DNA of 64,000 nucleotides from Hydractinia symbiolongicarpus. Its lineage: Eukaryota > Cnidaria > Hydrozoa > Anthoathecata > Hydractiniidae. A program made the translations under genes and the position numbers. Shown in pieces: positions 1 through 12,160 of the stretch. The stretch lies in assembly GCF_029227915.1 (NCBI RefSeq), contig NC_079885.1, positions 25,793,001 to 25,857,000 of the forward strand. The letters run 5' to 3'. Position 1 is the first letter of the stretch, and each line of letters begins with the position of its first letter. The notes under the pieces were generated by a model. It had not been told where the DNA came from. It saw nothing but the letters and a program-made list of their open reading frames with translations, and searched no databases.

Positions 1-254
1 AGACAAAACGATTTAAGCCTATTATATTATTACGTTAAGCCTGCGTATAGCGCAAGAGAAGGAAGCGGTTCTGCAATTTCTAATGCATGAAAACATTGAA
101 CTTACGTCAAATAATTTGAGGCTAATAATATTTATTAAAATCTGAAAGACAAACCTAAAACCCTAATCAAGTAGGTAATATACTTGTAACTGTTATTATA
201 TTTATTTCTCAGGATAGCTTCTTCAATAGTTTCTGGTACTTTATTAACAAGGGT

Positions 255-395
255 GTGTCCTAGGTTTCCTATTTAAACTACGAAACTTCAAACAAAGCAA
301 TTGCTTAACCAGGTAGCCTCCTAAAATTCTATTCTTATGCTGAATGCTTAGCAAAATCAATTCTCACTCTTATAGTATTCGACATGACTCTGCTA
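255..395 (-). repeat. SINE family A, old fragment
   Basis: This stretch aligns by eye with the body of the better preserved SINE at 8241-8505, in the same orientation. Shared blocks include CCTAAAAT, TATTCTTATGCTGAA and CTTATAGT followed by GACATGAC. The tRNA-like head and the trinucleotide tail are not recognisable, so it is an old truncated copy. Confidence 0.5.
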
Positions 396-570
396 ACTGG
401 TGATAAAGATTAAAACGGAGACAGTAACAAATAAAGAAACAAATGAAAGATTTTAATGAAAAGGTGTACATGCTAAGGTAAAACAATTTAAAAGCGGTAC
501 TTACATCGTTCATAAATGAAGGCATACTACATGTTGGTGGCGGTATGTAGCTACTTTGACACCTTCTCAC

Positions 571-1182
571 TGTACTTTTCTAGTAATAATAAAACGAGCA
601 ATAATATCAAACATCGGGCGAGGGAGGAGGGGAAATTGAGGAATATTAAAAAAAAGTAGCATGCAAAATAAAGGTAGATAAATATAACTATAATTATGTA
701 TCATTATTTAACAACGCACAACATACTTTCCACTATCCTCTATTTCATCTTTCTCATCCTCAGTAACCTATAAATAATATATTGATTTATTTTATGGGAA
801 AATGAGGCCAGGACTTATTAAAAAGGTTTCATGTGATACAAAACAGAGATTATAAAAATGGAATTCGTTGTTTATAAAAGTTAAAGAGCGAATAGTGCTT
901 TTAGAGGAGGCATTTTCTCTAGAGGAGTACAACCTGTAGCTTATTTCCAAAGACCTAACAGGTTGAGTTTATCATTGCAGTGGCTTGCCACCTCTGTGTA
1001 AATTATTTTCTTTAAATATTTGGAGGAGATATTGTAAAAAAAAATTAAGGGCTTAAACTTAAAAGTGTCAACTTTTTTGTTAAAACAGAGCTTATAAAAA
1101 AGTGGGTTCGTCGTTCACAAAATTAAAAGAGAACAAAGTCTTTTAAAAGTGCAAAATTCCTGCGAGAAAGGTAATCTAAATA
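571..1182. other. no gene seen
   Basis: AT-rich DNA without a convincing reading frame, splice-bounded exon or RNA gene. Confidence 0.5.
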
Positions 1183-1223
1183 TTAACCCTTTAGCAGCTA
1201 GGGGGTCCGAAAACGGACCCCCC
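1183..1223 (+). repeat. piggyBac left terminus with hairpin
   Basis: TTAA at 1183-1186 is followed by CCCTTTAGCAGCTAG, the expected layout of a piggyBac end (TTAA target plus CCC start). It runs directly into a perfect hairpin: GGGGGTCCG (1201-1209), loop AAAA, complementary arm at 1214-1222. The matching right end was not found downstream of the coding remnant. Confidence 0.7.
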
Positions 1224-1397
1224 AAAAAAATCCGGAATATATTCGGCTTGCCTGCCCGGATTTTCTTCAAAATTCATATGCACAGTCTTGAAGTAGCACA
1301 GAATCCATATTCAACAAATCTGATTGGTTTAGAGTAACATAAACTTTGAAAAAATGCCTTTAAAGTTCAGTAACTGAACAAAAACAAACCAAAAAAA

Positions 1398-2408
1398 ATG
1401 GCTGACCAAGACAGAAGTGCTACTGGTGAAAAAGTGTACAAACATAAAAAATTTGAGCCTGCAAGAGGTTATAAATGCTGTACTTGATTCCTCAGAAGTG
1501 TTAAGCAGTGATGATGAGTGTTGGGAAGAAAGTTCTCTTGAAGAAACAAGCAGCGAAGTCGAAGAAAATATTCCAATCTGCTTTGTTTTAGATACAAATG
1601 GGCCTTCAAAAGAAATCCTAGATTACTTAGACAAAGCTTTTCATTTATATATTGACAACTAGTACACTAGTCTTCAACTCATCAAAGATTTGAAAGTTAG
1701 GAAAACCTTTGCTTGCGGCACAATCCGAATAAACAGTGGCGAATTTCCAAAGGCGTTCAAGGAGGCAAAACTTGAAGTTGGTGAGACCAAATATGTAGAA
1801 ATGGAGGGGATCCTTGCTGTGCATTGGAAGAACAACAGAGATGTGTTTCTTATGTCATCCATTCATGGAAATCAGGAAAAAATTGTCCATCGTCATAAAG
1901 GGGATGTTTAAAAACCTGTCATGAACAAGGCGTGTAATAACAATATGGGTGGTGTCGACAAATTGGATTATCCTATTATGGTTTGAATCAAAAAGCGAGA
2001 AAATGGTGGAAAAAAGTATTTTTCAGACTTTTTGAAATTGCCATATTGAATAGCATGATTTTATTTTTCAAAAAAATCCCTGAGTTCCAAACGAAACAAC
2101 GGCAACATCATAAATATCGTGAAATGCTGATTCATCAATTGGTTCAGCCATTCCTGGACGAGAAACATGAAAGCTTTGTCGACAATGCAGGTCGCCCGAG
2201 CCACATAAAAACTGCATCAAAGGTTGATGTTCTGCCTTCTACAAGATTGACTGGAAAGCATTATTATGCATCAAAGAAAAGCCCAAGGAGAAAATGCTGT
2301 ATGTGTGCTTACAAATTACATGCACAGACTGGAAAGTGGACAAACAAACGTACAGTCAACTACTGTGTCAAATATGAAAAATATATCTGCGAAGACTGTT
2401 CACACTAA
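1398..2408 (+). pseudogene. piggyBac transposase, internally deleted and frameshifted
   Basis: Remnant of a piggyBac (DDE_Tnp_1_7) transposase. The ATG at 1398 opens an N-terminus that must shift frame to reach the acidic Ser/Glu-rich segment ending at 1662. The next block, 1690-1911, carries family motifs: a GT..RINSGEFPKAFKEAK-like stretch, then HWKNNRDVFLMS. An in-frame TAA at 1909 is followed by the GGVDK motif near 1950. After a frameshift near 1965-1985 comes ARKWWKKVFFRLFEIAILNS. The C-terminus (about 2295-2408) has the Cys/His zinc-binding ribbon (CCMC, C, CEDCSH). The catalytic core that normally lies between the N-terminal acidic part and the GT..RINSG block is missing, so an internal deletion spans most of the DDD region. 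It cannot encode an active enzyme. It sits just inside the TTAA terminus at 1183. Confidence 0.85.
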
Positions 2409-2744
2409 AAGTAACATCTAAAATTATCTATATAAGAATCTATAAGAATACAACAATACAACGATACGAGTGAATTTTATAGAGGTAAATAAGCGAGAAG
2501 CAAGAACTTATAACCAAGAAAAATGAAGGCCGATTTGCTACTGGTAAGAAACTTGCTGAATGGAAACGTAAGAACAAGGAGAACTTACGAAAGAACCAGA
2601 GCGAAATTATTTTATCAAGTGATCAACCTAAGTCAAGTTCAACCATCGCTAATGTGTATTAATGTAATAGGAACGGGAGTTGGCGTACTCGCGATAGGCA
2701 TTTGGTATGCGCGAGGTTTCGTACGTTTACGCTCGCCAGCAAAT

Positions 2745-2900
2745 GTAGTCTCCCGAAAAACCGATTCCTAAATTCATCAACAGTAAGCACCTGCATCAAA
2801 TGCCAAAGATTTAAGCATATTCAAAATGATGTAAAAGTGTATAATAAAAAGACTTTCGTCAGACTTGTCCAAATTGACTCAAACTTAATCAGAGCTATAT
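2745..2900 (+). pseudogene. possible retroelement CCHC zinc-knuckle remnant
   Basis: One frame reads TCIKCQRFKHIQND followed by NKKTFVRL and QID. This resembles the C..CQRFGH....C knuckles of non-LTR retrotransposon ORF1 or gag proteins, with the later Cys/His positions lost. It is short and decayed, and the resemblance may be chance. Confidence 0.3.
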
Positions 2901-2904
2901 AGTA

Positions 2905-5900
2905 CTATGCTGTGAAAGAATTTAATGCGTCACATCAAAATTTCTAAATGAATAGTATATAGATCTTAAAAAAAATGTTGTGACGCATATGACGCATACA
3001 TTTTACAGTTAAACACATGCAAAATCCGAGTGACGCATTAATGACGCATATAATTTACAGCTAAATATCTTTAAAAATTAATATTTTGTTCTGGACCTTT
3101 GTGCTTTTGCACAAGTACCAACCTTACATGTAAAACAAACATAATTGTAGTAAAACATTATTGGTACTAATTTTCTGAATTTTTAGCGAAATACACATGT
3201 ATATACCTTTTCTTTCTTGAAAAGGCATATATATGTTTTTTTGCGCGTAGTACTTTTCACCCAAATCATTTTGCCTGTTGCTTCTGTACTAAATTGTGCG
3301 TGCAAATAATTTTTTTTGGCACAAGTGCGTCAAAATTAATACCCATAAAAATTAGTAACAATAACGTATTCACCTAACTACAATTGCACACGGTCCATTT
3401 GCCTCGTCATCTATTTTTTTAGCATTTCTATTGTTTTCAATTTTAGCATGGCACAAAAAAACAATGCTGGTACATACATCAAAACATATATATAGTATCC
3501 ACCATTAGAATTAATTCAAAAATTAAATAAAAAAAATTACTGCAAAAAATTGCCTAAAGTCTCAAAATTTCAGAGACTGTTAAATTTTAACACAATCTAA
3601 CGTTGGTAAAATGACACTTCTTCCTTCCTTAAGCAGGATCTAGATGCTTGCAATAATCGTATTTTCGATACTTTCTTGCTTTATTTTCTTATATATTAGG
3701 TGCAAGTTCTTACCCATGCTAAAGTTTTAGTCTATGCAACCGTGCGGAAATATTTATAAGTCGCATTGAGTTAATTTTGATGGCTTGATGTACGAGATAC
3801 AATTCGTTATCATGTTGCAATACCAAACACCATAGATTTAGTTATTCTTTCTTCAAATTACCATCTAGTTCATTTTTTAATAGATAACTTGACAGCGAAT
3901 TCGTTTTTAATAATTTCGATTTTTTAGACTATTTAATATATTTGATGATAAGGATAACAATGTATATATACTTCAGGTAAAAACATCTTCAATTGGGAGA
4001 AGAAGAAATACAAGATTAACAATGGCTAGCTTACGGCGTTAAAGATGAGAACATTTTGCAGATCTTATTTTTGCTATTCTGGCCTTAAAATGTTTTTCGC
4101 GAAACAAAGTAAAGTGTTTTTATCTTTTTTTTAACTTATTACACTCCCAACATTCACGTTGATCTTTTTATAAGATTACCCTCAATTATTAAAAAGGGAA
4201 AGAAATATTAACTAGAATTAGGAAATAATTTTTTTTAAAAAAAAAAAATATCAAGAAACAAAAAGAAGTTTCTAATGATTTCAAACACGATGAAAATATC
4301 AACGTTATTTTTCTTAACTAGAATCTAAGCATATAATGTGACGGGAAACAATGCGAAAAAGTACACCTGGCTTTTCCGCTTTATAATAAATACTCACTAA
4401 CATAATCTCTAACTACTACTCCTTATCTTTAGTATTTAGATCTATATAGCATAAACTTTCAGTAACACTTTTTTCATCAGCTGTACAGGCATATACAAAT
4501 TAACAGAAGATCACGTCTTTGCTGAAATTAGAGGAGTCAAAACAGAATTAAAAATGTATGAAAGATTGAGTTTCAATCTGTATTCGATTTTTGTAAACCG
4601 GTTTGGTTGTTAACCGATTTCAGCCTGACAATCACCTAAAATTATTTGTTTAAAACTTTTGTTTTGAGAGTATTGGGGATTGCTTATTAGATTATTCAAG
4701 TTTCAGCATTGGATTGCTTAATATTCTGTATTTGTACCCTTAGTTTGCTGCTGTTCTTTTAAAGCTAAGAACAGGATCATAAAAAATGTATTGTACTTTA
4801 CAATGGTTCAGGTTTTCAATGCTCAAATAAGTTCTCTTTCAGAAGTGCCATGAGGGTGATATTACAGAAGCTGAAGAGAAAGAGAAACAAGATGGTTGTC
4901 CTAACGATAGAAGCAAGTGAAAACTTAATAAAACTGTTCTTAAAAATTATATTTTGATAAATAATCTTTTAGCATTTCTTATAAAAACACATTTTATATG
5001 AAACATTTTATTTATTCAAACGTGTCTGCATGTATGACTATACAAATGCAATTATCATCATACATATACTATTTTCAACCACCTGCTAAACATTTAGTTA
5101 ATATACGTTGTTAATTCCTAGTTTTTAAAAATAAATCTGCTTTGCATAAAGGGTGTTATTCTTTAAGTTCCCAAATTCAAATTATTAATTTAGGTATTAG
5201 ACAAGACAGACAAAACAACTCTTACAGGCTTCACAAATTAATTCCAATACAAACTTTTCTCATTTGTCTCATTTCATTTTATATAAAATCAAGAATGCCA
5301 AAGGAATTGAACAAGGGATACAAATGGGATACCCGATTTGATTTCTCCATTAGTTGATGCGGAAGATATTTTGTACCTATATTCCACAAAAAACTGATGC
5401 AGAATATAGATATTCCACAACAATCAATTACAATTTTCACAAATAGATAAAAATGTAAGAGTTTTCACAAAAAGTCATTGAGGTTTTTCGATTTTTAGAA
5501 GGAACCCTGGAAACAATTGTGGAGACAGTCCCTAAGTAGTTTTATACAATATAACAAGAAAATCAGCTTGTGAAACCAAAAGCTGTCCAACTTGACATAC
5601 TTAGTACAAAATTCTAGTACCCATATTTGTACGTGGTAATGACTCAAGAGTCTGGTAACACAGTCAAATTACATTAATTTGATTTATTTTGATAAAAAAA
5701 TTTGTATTTAGTCCCTCTAATACACTAAGAATTATGTAAAAAAAACACTTCCAAGGCAGTTAAAACTGAAGTTGTAGTGTTTTTAGCCGCATGTTTATAA
5801 ATGTTAAAGTAATTTCTTTTAATATTTTAGCTACCAACCTTCATGGTTGTGATCAGGAAAGTTTGTTTAGTTTGAAATTAACCCATTCCACCGAACTTTA

Positions 5901-6240
5901 TACTTTCTTTTTGTGTTTCTTCAAAAATCTTATATAAAACTGACTGGTTGTGTTTGGCTACTAATCCAAAAAGGGTACGACCTATGACATGATATTCTGA
6001 GCCTTACGTCAGGATAACATTTTGCCATTTTTACCGGTACCGAAACTTGTGCACTTTACAGACTAGACAATAGACAAATTTTTGAGCGATATTGAGTATT
6101 ACTAAGTATGAAACTAGACAGGTTGGTAAAAATTATTTAGACAAAAAATTTATACGACGTTTGTCATCTCTGGTAATTTGCTTCACAAGTTTCCTAATAT
6201 ATTGCTAGCTATATGTATATATATACTACATCTCTTTTTT
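2905..6240. other. 3.3 kb without recognisable genes
   Basis: AT-rich DNA. Near the start (2925-3060) the octamer TGACGCAT or its complement recurs five times, twice as close pairs. Longer frames such as the one at 5142-5357 have no recognisable motif and biased AT-driven composition. No RNA gene was recognised. Confidence 0.5.
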
Positions 6241-6348
6241 TTTGAGTAACTGAAAAAGGTAAATGGCGATGTTTGAGGCAGGTACTAGCAACAACTGAGA
6301 CAAGTCTGCAATTATTGCAACCATGTTAATCATAAAATAATTCCAGGG

Positions 6349-6872
6349 AAATAAAAACAACACGAAAAAGACGCAAATCATGGAACTAGTGCGTTTCAGC
6401 TGATTTCTTTTTGCGCTTTTATTATGTGGTGAGCAAGCTGCTAGATCCTTGCCTCTGTTTTTCTAATATAATATAATCACGTAATTAGGATGGTATATGC
6501 TACACATTATTTAAGACATTTAGTTATAGTGCAACAATTTGCATGCTACCAACAAATCAACCATGCTTAGCTACCTTCCTTATTTCAAATGTATACAACA
6601 ATAACTAGCTAGCTAGCTAGCAATATGCTAATCCCTACTAATCTAAAATGATAGTTGACATTTATATATTCTTCAGTCAAAACAAACTAGAAGCTTCTTT
6701 TAGAAAATCACAATAAGCAGGAAATGTGATAGCTAATAAAAATTAACAATAACAAACGGCAAAAACAAATACACTAAATAAAGTAATATCTCACGCACAT
6801 CTTCTCTTTGGGAACAACATAATAAATGATTGCTACAATTTTTGCGGGGTCAAAGTTACAAATTCATAAATT
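6349..6872 (+). repeat. repeat unit E, copy 1
   Basis: About 520 bp repeated with high identity at 7468-8055. Both copies start at AATAAAAACAACACGAAAA and end at AAGTTACAAATTCATAAATT. They include a (CTAG)n tract. Copy 1 lacks about 65 bp present in copy 2 after TTTTTGCGCT. No terminal inverted repeat and no coding potential were seen. Confidence 0.75.
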
Positions 6873-7447
6873 GTTGGCACGCCATACTAAAACAATCATT
6901 CCGACAAGACGCTTAAATGACAACATGGCGTATATAAACAATGGATATCAAATGGTGGAACATGTCGGACTAATGTAACTTTTTTATTCCAAATTTTGGG
7001 CAAATTTTAATCCGCATTTGATAAAACTTAGTGAAAAGTTAGTACATAACTTAAATATTTCATCTCACATCCTCCCAACGTTCGAATTTCTACAGAAGTC
7101 GGAATTTCAGGATATATGTTGCAGCATTCTAATAACCATTTTTCGTTTTCTAGTGCAAGTTGTTCTCAAACAACCCTTCAATAACTTTGCTGGGATTTTC
7201 AGGCTACCTTAAAAATTTAAAATAATATACCTACCACTAAAAAAATCGTCTTTGAGTTAAAATTGCCAAATGATAAATGAACAAAAATATCCAATAACAA
7301 CGGTGTAAATCCTTCCGTAGAGCGGTTGCACGCGTATATCAAATTGTGGAACATATCGGACCAAACGAAAATGTTTTCATCACGGATCATTTTTCAGCTG
7401 ACACAAATGAAATAAAATACAGTTAGAAATGTCAAGAATTCAAAAAA

Positions 7448-8074
7448 GCGATGTATTTTGCGATGTAAATAAAAACAACACGAAAAAGATGTAAATCATG
7501 GAACTAGTACGTTTCAGCTGATTTCTTTTTGCGCTAACACCTACCTTGTTCACCTGCATTTTTTGAAGTTCTTTTAGAGGATTGCTTATAATAAAAACCA
7601 TAAATTTATGTGGTGAGCAAGCTGCTAGATCCTTACCTCTGTTTTTCTAATATAATATAATCACGTAATTAGGATAGTATATGCTACACATTATTTCAGA
7701 CATTTAGTTATAGTGCAACAATTTGCATGCTATTGAAAAATCAACCATGCTTAGCTACCTTCCTTATTTCAAATGTATACAACAATAACTAGCTAGCTAG
7801 CTAGCAATATGCTAATCCCTACTAATCTAAAATGATAGTTGACATTTATATATTCTTCAGTCAAAACAAACTAGAAGCTTCTTTTAGAAAATCACAATAA
7901 GCAGAAAATGTGATAGCTAATAAAAATTAACAATAACAAACGGCAAAAACAAATACACTAAATAAAGTAATATCTCACGCACATCTTCTCTTTGGGACAA
8001 CATAATAAATGATTGCTACAATTTTTGCGGGGTCAAAGTTACAAATTCATAAATTGCGATGTATTTTGCGATGT

Positions 8075-8075
<1 letters not shown>
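7448..8075 (+). repeat. repeat unit E, copy 2, with 20-bp flanking direct repeats
   Basis: The second copy (7468-8055) is bracketed by an identical 20-mer, GCGATGTATTTTGCGATGTA, at 7448-7467 and 8056-8075. This looks like a long target-site duplication. The right-hand 20-mer runs straight into the ATC microsatellite. Long variable duplications suit an L1-type or SINE-like insertion, but the unit has no recognisable promoter or poly(A) tail. Confidence 0.65.
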
Positions 8076-8129
<54 letters not shown>

Positions 8130-8240
8130 CCATCCTCCTTCTCCTCCTCCTCCTCCTCCTCATCATCATCATCATCCTCATCCTCCTCATCATCATCATC
8201 ATTATCATCATTATCATCATCATCATCATCATCATCATCT
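8073..8240 (+). repeat. (ATC)n microsatellite, SINE tail
   Basis: About 165 bp of ATC/CAT triplets interrupted by CCT and CTC runs. Translations in all frames give only Ser, His, Ile or Met homopolymers. It abuts the 3' end of the SINE at 8241-8505 read on the minus strand, so it is best read as that SINE's trinucleotide (GAT)n tail, since expanded. Confidence 0.9.
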
Positions 8241-8510
8241 TCAGTTGCTTTGGTACTGCTATCAATGAGAGTCCTGCGAAGGGGATCATAGTGGATTTAA
8301 AGCTTCTATTTGAGCTACAGAAGGCGTGCAAGCACAACAACAGCTTAACTAGACAACTGCCTAAAATAACAATCCTATTCTCATGCTGAACGTTAAGTAG
8401 AAAGGATCGATTCACACTTTTATAGTCTCTGGGATGACTTGGTCGGGTAGAACCCAAGACCTTTCGCACTAAAGCCAAACGCTTTACCGGAAGGCCACCA
8501 GTTGGTTTTT
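8241..8510 (-). repeat. tRNA-derived SINE, family A, full-length copy
   Basis: Read on the minus strand, a tRNA-like head (about 8510-8440) has an A-box-like TGGCTTTAGTG and a B-box GGGTTCTACCC (8445-8455). A body of about 180 bp follows, then a GATGATGAT tail. A second copy lies in the opposite orientation at 62990-63170 and shares the block with GCATGAGAATAGGATTG and the block AGCTCAAATAGAAGCTTTAA. A third, older fragment is at 255-395. Confidence 0.75.
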
Positions 8511-10000
8511 AAAGCTAAATACAGAAGTTTAACGAGGTTCATAAATAAACATTTCGTGAATATCAATTATCGCAAATAAACTATTTTATGATTTTTTGCG
8601 AGGAATTATTTTGTCGAATTTACGATTAGTTATAATTTCGGGCCTATTTATTGGGATAAGGTTACATTTAATTTAATTTGCTCATATCACAGAGTTTGAT
8701 CATTATTTTTATCAACTACAAAATTTAAACCTGTTGTGAAGATTAATTTTAGCCAATAAGTCATTTCTAGTAATTTCACGAAGATTTTTACGGAATGACT
8801 GTTTCGGGAATTTTTGCACAGGCAAATTTCAATGGATAAAGGTATATAAGCTCTACTACGATAAGGTTAATAAAACGCATCACCCTATGTTTATCGAATT
8901 TATTTTAAGACTAAAGTGAACAAAACATTGCGTTTGTGTAAAGACAGACATAGGGTGGTAACAAATGCAATAATCAGCTACTTTTTTACCTTTTTTGTAC
9001 AACAATAATAAAATAGGATTAACGCACATTAGTACAGCGGACAGTGTCAAATGATAACCCGGGTAAAGTGGATCTTTTTTAATGACTGTACCCTACTTAA
9101 TCGGATTCTGTTGTACATGGTAAACATATATAAAGAATATAAAGAATGCTGTGGTAGTTCATACGACTTTAAATCCGTGGGGTGTATGTGGACGTCCTTT
9201 CAAACCGTCGTAATATAGGATGTTATCACTTTGTCTCAAAATTGCTGTATAATGCTGGCTTCGCAGTGAGTTGTGTAACCTTGTTTCCAAATGCATCAGT
9301 CTGAAGTAGCATATAATGTATCTCAGTGTTTTTTTCGAGTATGTTTAATGTTTAAAGCACCTTAAAAAGAGAATATGCCATTGAAATTCTAGTGCTGATA
9401 GGTAAAGCTAAACAATAGGCAAACTTAACTTCATTCGACCAAATCATAATTCAGGAACAAAGTAACGTTACCGTTGTCCATTAAGTAGAAGTATCTCTTT
9501 TTGGTAATTTTCTGCTTGAGAGAACTCAATATTTTCAACTGAGATAATTTAAATAATCTTGGCAAACCAAACTTAAATTGCTTCTCATTATAGGTTTGCG
9601 TTCAGTACACTATGTCACTTCGTTCAACCTAAAAATCAAGCAGAACTACGGGTTGCTGGTTTGTGGAACTTGTACTTAGTCACAAAAGTTTGAAGTGTAC
9701 ATCAAAATAAATACAAAAATGCTCAAAATATAAAAGCAAAATAAAAACAATTTGAGATTTCTGTAGTTTTCTGTTATATGGCACGACCATCATGCACAAA
9801 TCCAATCCTTGATTACATTTTTGATCATTGCTTCATTTTTACAATCACGTCAGGTAACAGCTGGTATCACGTTTAGAGTCTGAAGCTGACAGTGTGAACT
9901 GGAACACGAAGATGACATTGTATATTCCATAAAAAAATTGCAAAAGTTGCAGTTTTCATTTAATTATTCCAAACCCTAACCCTAACGGAGTGCTTTTTAG
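8511..10000. other. no gene seen
   Basis: AT-rich DNA without recognisable coding or RNA features. At about 9970-9986 there are two and a half copies of the telomere-like CCCTAA unit. Confidence 0.5.
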
Positions 10001-10044
10001 CTGATTCACGCAACGAATAAGGTAATCTTCATTAGCAATTGAAA

Positions 10045-10236
10045 CCTTGCCAGGGTAGGGTAATAAATCTGAGGCAGTATAGTATCCATCAATTGTACCG
10101 AACACGCAAGTTTATACGTGCAGGCTGGTTCACGTTGTCTAATTTTAACCACCACTGCTTGAATACGTCTGGCATCAATCTTCTTTCGATCTATTTTAGG
10201 AACTTTCACTGCTACATCTTCTCCAACAGCATACAT
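10045..10236 (-). pseudogene. transposon-derived protein fragment (VGEDVAVKVPKIDR type)
   Basis: The minus strand encodes about 45 residues beginning AVGEDVAVKVPKIDRKKIDA followed by RIQAVVVK. This fits a short module I recall at the C-terminus of many invertebrate transposon-derived proteins (SCAND3/ZBED9-like or Kolobok-like), pattern VGD.V...VP.IDR...D.....G.V. Nothing else of such a gene is visible nearby, so this is a fragment. Confidence 0.35.
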
Positions 10237-10443
10237 TTATTTTGACTGTTTGTCTCCTTTTGCTGTGGCTCACCATTCTCTCTGCGTTCAGATTTATGTA
10301 TCTTTGGTTCACACGGGTCTTAAAGTTATGAAATTCTAGTCAAATAACTTTATGATAAGTCTTTGAGTACATTTGTTATAAGTACCTGCTGGCGTTCACA
10401 CGAAGAACAGAATTCATAAATTTGCAAAAGAACTAGAAGCAAA

Positions 10444-11704
10444 ATGGAGAATATTGGTTTAGAAGTAGTGCTTGTTTTTCGTTCACGTAAAAGACGACAA
10501 GAAGGTGAAAACAAAGCTGTGAAAAAGAAAAGAAAATGGGTGAGAGGTATCTTTGACAAAAAAGAGAACGCTTGGGAAATTATCATCAACTGTTCAAAAA
10601 AATTAAATTAAGTGACGGAGAATATTTTTTTAGGTAGTCTGTCAAATTTACTCCAGCTTTATTACACAAACAGTAATTTAGAATTGACTTGCATTTTTAT
10701 TACCTTGCATTCTTATTACCTTTTTCTCATTAAAGGTACATTAAAATGTTCCCAGAAAGATTTAAAGATTTTCTAAGTGGAGTTTGTCCTCCCAAAAATG
10801 ATATCTGGCAGGCGAGGATGCTCAGCGGTCGATTGCGTACCCATTTTGTATTGGTAAATCAACGTTGTCACAAATCGTAACAGAAACATGCGACGCGATT
10901 TACGAAGCACTTTCACACTATTTAACTCGGCCAATAAATGCGATGACTGGCTGAAAATTGCAACAATTTTCGAAAATAGATGGAATATGTCACACGTTAT
11001 CGGTGCTATTGACGGCAAGCACGTCCGAATTAAGTGTCCAAAGCTTACGGGATCGCAATATTTCAATTACAGAGGAGTTTTTAGCCTCGACCTGCTCGCA
11101 GTTTGCGACGTTAACTATTGCTGTACTATGTTTGAAGTCGGGCAATGTAGCAGTAACAACGATAGTGGCGTACCTTTACACTACCAGATACGTCAAATGT
11201 CGTACAATGTAGCAGTAACAACGATAGTGGCGTACCTTTACACTACCAGATACGTCAAATGTTTGAAGATGAGCTTTCCAATCTGCGTGAAAGTAAACCA
11301 CACGAAGGGTTTAATGAGCCTTTACCGTTATACCTTTTAGTGGATGAAATATTCCCTCTTAAAAAATGGCTTATGAGACCCTTTCCCGGCCCATTATCTA
11401 CTGATGATTTGAAAGTTTACAACTATCGGCACTCCCATGCAAGGAGGACGATAGAAAGTGCATTTGGTATCTTTTGCTTCAGGTAGAGACCCATTAGTTT
11501 AACTGTTGAAAATGCCGAGAAGTATGTCATAGCATGCTTAGATTTACACAAATACCTACGACAAAAAGACAATGCTTTTTACTCGCCACAAGGACTCATT
11601 GACTCGGAAGACGGCAATGATAGAATTAAGCCTGGTCAATGGATATCAATCATTGAAACCGAGGATAATAGTTGCTGTTTTCAAAAGTTAAAAAAAGATT
11701 AGGG
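10444..11704 (+). pseudogene. Harbinger-type transposase 1 (HARBI1-like), broken
   Basis: Fragments in several frames line up in the order of a HARBI1/DDE_Tnp_4 nuclease. A basic N-terminus ends KKKRKWVRGIFDK (about 10500). HQLFKKIKLSDGEYFFR is in another frame (about 10580-10635). FCIGKSTLSQIVTETCDAIY is at about 10848-10905. The catalytic-core block GAIDGKHVRIKCPK lies near 11010, and NYRGVFSLDLLAVCD near 11070. PLYLLVDEIFPLKKWLMRPF and NYRHSHARRTIESAFGI are at 11320-11475, and the tail ends at 11702. At least four frame changes or stops are present, and a 58-bp tandem duplication (11143-11262) breaks the core. Terminal repeats were not found. Non-functional. Confidence 0.85.
11143..11262 (+). 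repeat. 58-bp tandem duplication inside the Harbinger core
   Basis: Units 11143-11200 and 11205-11262 are nearly identical (CAATGTAGCAGTAACAACG through CGTCAAATGT). They are separated by 4 bp, so the offset is 62 bp. The duplication postdates the insertion of the transposon and disrupts its frame. Confidence 0.9.
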
Positions 11705-12160
11705 GGTGCTGTTACATCGCTGATGCTATTCGTATACGCGATAATTTAAAAAATTATGTGAACTCTTAACTTGGCAGTTTGACATGGCAAATAGATTACG
11801 TTCGTTCACCGTACCAAAAAACTGATGTTTTACGTTATTTGTAAAATTACGTTGCTAAAGGTAGCTAATAAAGTTAGTGATGTTAACGTTTTTAATCTTC
11901 CATAGTTATGTTTTCGTATTGCAATTATTGCTTACAGTGCTTCCTTAATATGGGATACTATACAGCTCGCTCATACGTGGACCAAATTGGTGTTGACCAC
12001 TTGGTTAAATAGGGAGCTTAAGCAGCGACAGCGGTGAATAGACGGAGGCGGTCGTAATTGAATACTGCCTTCAAACAACTACTCTCCGTCAAAAATATGT
12101 ACGCAAAAAACATAAACAATTATGGCAGAATTCGATATTCGATTCACCTAATGCATCATA

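Noticed and set aside
8009-8478. Four overlapping reading frames of 69-143 residues on both strands
   Set aside because: They are translations of the ATC microsatellite (poly-Ile, poly-Ser, poly-His, poly-Met) plus the SINE.
9970-9986. CCCTAA repeats as a telomere or interstitial telomeric site
   Set aside because: Only two and a half units; too short to mean anything.
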